A DNA stretch of 64,000 nucleotides from the NCBI GenBank assembly GCA_030407315.1, contig JALQPE010002927.1, positions 1 through 64,000 on the forward strand. The letters are read 5' to 3'. Every line of letters begins with the position of its first letter. The stretch's first letter is position 1. The notes under the pieces are model-generated. The model was not told where the DNA came from. It worked only from the letters and a program-made list of their open reading frames with translations, and ran no database searches. This stretch comes from Asparagopsis taxiformis. Lineage: Eukaryota > Rhodophyta > Florideophyceae > Bonnemaisoniales > Bonnemaisoniaceae. A program made the position numbers and the translations under genes. Below are positions 62,546 through 64,000 of the stretch, piece after piece.

Positions 62546-64000
62546 TAGACCTGTGCATGGTCCGATAAGCCTCTGGTCCGGACTGGTCCCATTTGTCTTG
62601 GTCCCATGCATCCCCACGTAATCTGACTGCGGGAGAGGTCCGCGTTGAAAGAAATGGAGCAACAGACGGTTCGAAATTTTTTCAGTCTATGTGGTTCCAG
62701 TCCAAAAATCCTCCCACCGCTCTCGTATCGGTCCGACTCTTTTTTAAGTTTTGAATCAGTCCAAGTTCTACTTTGGTTCTCCCCTTGAACCTCTATTTTC
62801 GGCAAACACCAGATCAGATTTCTCAGAACTCATTGTGACTGAAGACACAAGTATTGGTGATGGATCAAAACGGGACGGATGATATCAGCAAGGATTCGCG
62901 TCAATCTGAGGTCGTCTCGAGTGCGGCTCAGGAGGGGACACCGCGCAAAAAGCGGAAGACCAGCTCTGTATGGGAATACTTTACTGAGACTTGTTTAGAT
63001 TCCGAAGTCCGTCAACGATGCGTGAAGTGCAAAACAACGTTTAGTATCAACAGTGGAATCTCCACTCTCACCAGGCACGCTCGTAAACACGGATTCCTAT
63101 TGGATAAAGCGCAAAAGGTTTTCAAGGAGAATGGAACAATGAGTAACGTTCACAAATACCCTCGTGAAGAGTTGCAAGAAAACTTCAGTAAGCAACTGTG
63201 TAAATGGGTGGTAAATAGTATGCTTCCGTTCTCAGTTGTCGAAAACAGTGAGTTCGTGAAACTTGTTCATCTTTTAGATGAAAACGCCAAAGTACCGACA
63301 CGTACGACTGTTCGCAGGCGAATCCAGGCGGAATTCGAATCCAAGAAAATACATATGAAGGCTATGATGAATAGTATTCATTCTAAGTTTTCTATCACAA
63401 CGGATGCTTGGTCGTCCCGAATTTACAAAGGATACATGGCTGTGACACTTCATTGGATCAATCAAGAATGGAATATGCAGAGCATGTTGCTCGATTTTGT
63501 ACGGTTTCCATCTCCTCACACTGGCGATGCAACGGCAAACATACTGTTTGAAATACTGAATTCATGGGAAATCGGAACAAATCTGTTCGCAGTTACTACA
63601 GACAATGCGACAGACGTGTGTGCCGGCGTTCGGAGGCTGCACACTATATTGAATCTAGCTGGAAGAGAAACTTCTGAGCTTGCAGACTTTCACATTAGGT
63701 GCATTGCGCATGTTATTAATATTGGTGTGAAAGAATGTCTCCACCTTGTTCGTCGAGAAGTTGACTCAATAAGATCTGTGATAAATTCTTTGAGGTCTTC
63801 CGTGAAGCGCAGAGATAAGTTTGAAGCAGTTGCAAGAGCCCTCGGTGAGCCAAATGCTTCTATTCCAAACATTGATGTGGACACACGCTGGTCCTCCACA
63901 TTTACGATGATCAAAAAGGCGATGGCTGTGAGGAAGGTCATATCAGCAGTCTGCGCTGACATAAACGAGCTCACTGAACAAACCATTACAGAAAATGTTT
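62546..64000 (+). mobile_element. hAT transposon, left part, running off the window
   Basis: A likely left end begins at TAGACCTGTGCATGG (62546), followed by a cluster of GGTCC motifs (near 62559, 62575, 62584, 62600 and 62637), as hAT subterminal repeats. The transposase gene starts at 62860. The right end and the 8-bp target duplication lie outside the window, so the left boundary is an inference. Confidence 0.55.
62860..64000 (+). CDS. hAT-family transposase with BED zinc finger, C-terminus outside the window
   Basis: The frame opens with the ATG at 62860 and is uninterrupted for 380 codons to the window edge. A basic stretch (RKKRKTS) near residue 30 could be a nuclear signal. A BED-type zinc finger follows at about 38-78 (VWEYF, CVKCKTTF, LTRHARKH). 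The RNase H-like catalytic fold begins at ITTDAWSSR near 180, with TTDNATD near 246, RCIAHVIN near 279 and DTRWSSTF near 340, all hAT landmarks. The dimerisation domain expected at the C-terminus is beyond the end. No stop or frameshift in the visible part, so it may be active. hAT transposases cut and paste DNA with 8-bp target duplications. Confidence 0.9.
   Translation, partial: MDQNGTDDISKDSRQSEVVSSAAQEGTPRKKRKTSSVWEYFTETCLDSEVRQRCVKCKTTFSINSGISTLTRHARKHGFLLDKAQKVFKENGTMSNVHKYPREELQENFSKQLCKWVVNSMLPFSVVENSEFVKLVHLLDENAKVPTRTTVRRRIQAEFESKKIHMKAMMNSIHSKFSITTDAWSSRIYKGYMAVTLHWINQEWNMQSMLLDFVRFPSPHTGDATANILFEILNSWEIGTNLFAVTTDNATDVCAGVRRLHTILNLAGRETSELADFHIRCIAHVINIGVKECLHLVRREVDSIRSVINSLRSSVKRRDKFEAVARALGEPNASIPNIDVDTRWSSTFTMIKKAMAVRKVISAVCADINELTEQTITENV

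Noticed and set aside
40315..62662. Five or more separate small bestrophin-like genes
   Set aside because: The pieces join in one frame through GT-AG introns and exact target duplications, with matching phases and a total divisible by three. Separate genes would each need a start, a stop and a promoter, which are not there.

Overview
The window is nuclear DNA of a eukaryote. One host gene has spliceosomal GT-AG introns of 117 to 126 bp, and almost everything else is transposable elements: Ty3/gypsy with chromodomains, Ty1/copia, a hAT element, and decayed DNA-transposon genes. Uniform short introns, few host genes and chromodomain gypsy elements would fit a red alga or another TE-rich protist. 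No sequence here proves the species.

Layout. 1-2487: low-complexity DNA and a decayed coiled-coil ORF. 2488-9437 (minus): gypsy element A with gag and pol; its LTRs were not found. 10190-16803 (plus): 5'-truncated gypsy element B, with integrase end, chromodomain, two antisense ORFs, polypurine tract and 3' LTR. 16804-23714: two divergent decayed genes, probably of an old TNP2-type transposon, one split by a solo LTR with its target duplication. 25143-27812: fragments of a copia element and a gypsy element. 28179-32942: copia element with target duplication CGCCT. 33009-33646: LTR and gag fragments. 33821-39818: gypsy element C with identical LTRs, target duplication GATCG, and a frameshifted coding region.

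40315-62119 (minus) is the main find: one gene for a bestrophin-family (UPF0187, RFP-TM) chloride-channel-like protein with five tandem bestrophin domains. Its second exon is cut by three LTR retrotransposons: copia 43371-48040, gypsy D 49031-54619 and gypsy E 54766-60403. Each is flanked by an exact 5-bp target duplication. Leaving out the three elements (one duplication copy each) and four introns gives a continuous frame of 5412 nt, 1803 residues plus stop, with the bestrophin PFG-type motif near residues 345, 685, 1033, 1396 and 1748. Known bestrophins are pentamers of single-domain subunits, so this gene looks like a covalently linked pentamer. In this copy it is interrupted and presumably not functional, unless an empty allele exists.

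62546-64000 (plus): left part of a hAT transposon whose transposase runs off the window. No rRNA, credible tRNA, CRISPR or bacterial operon structure was seen.
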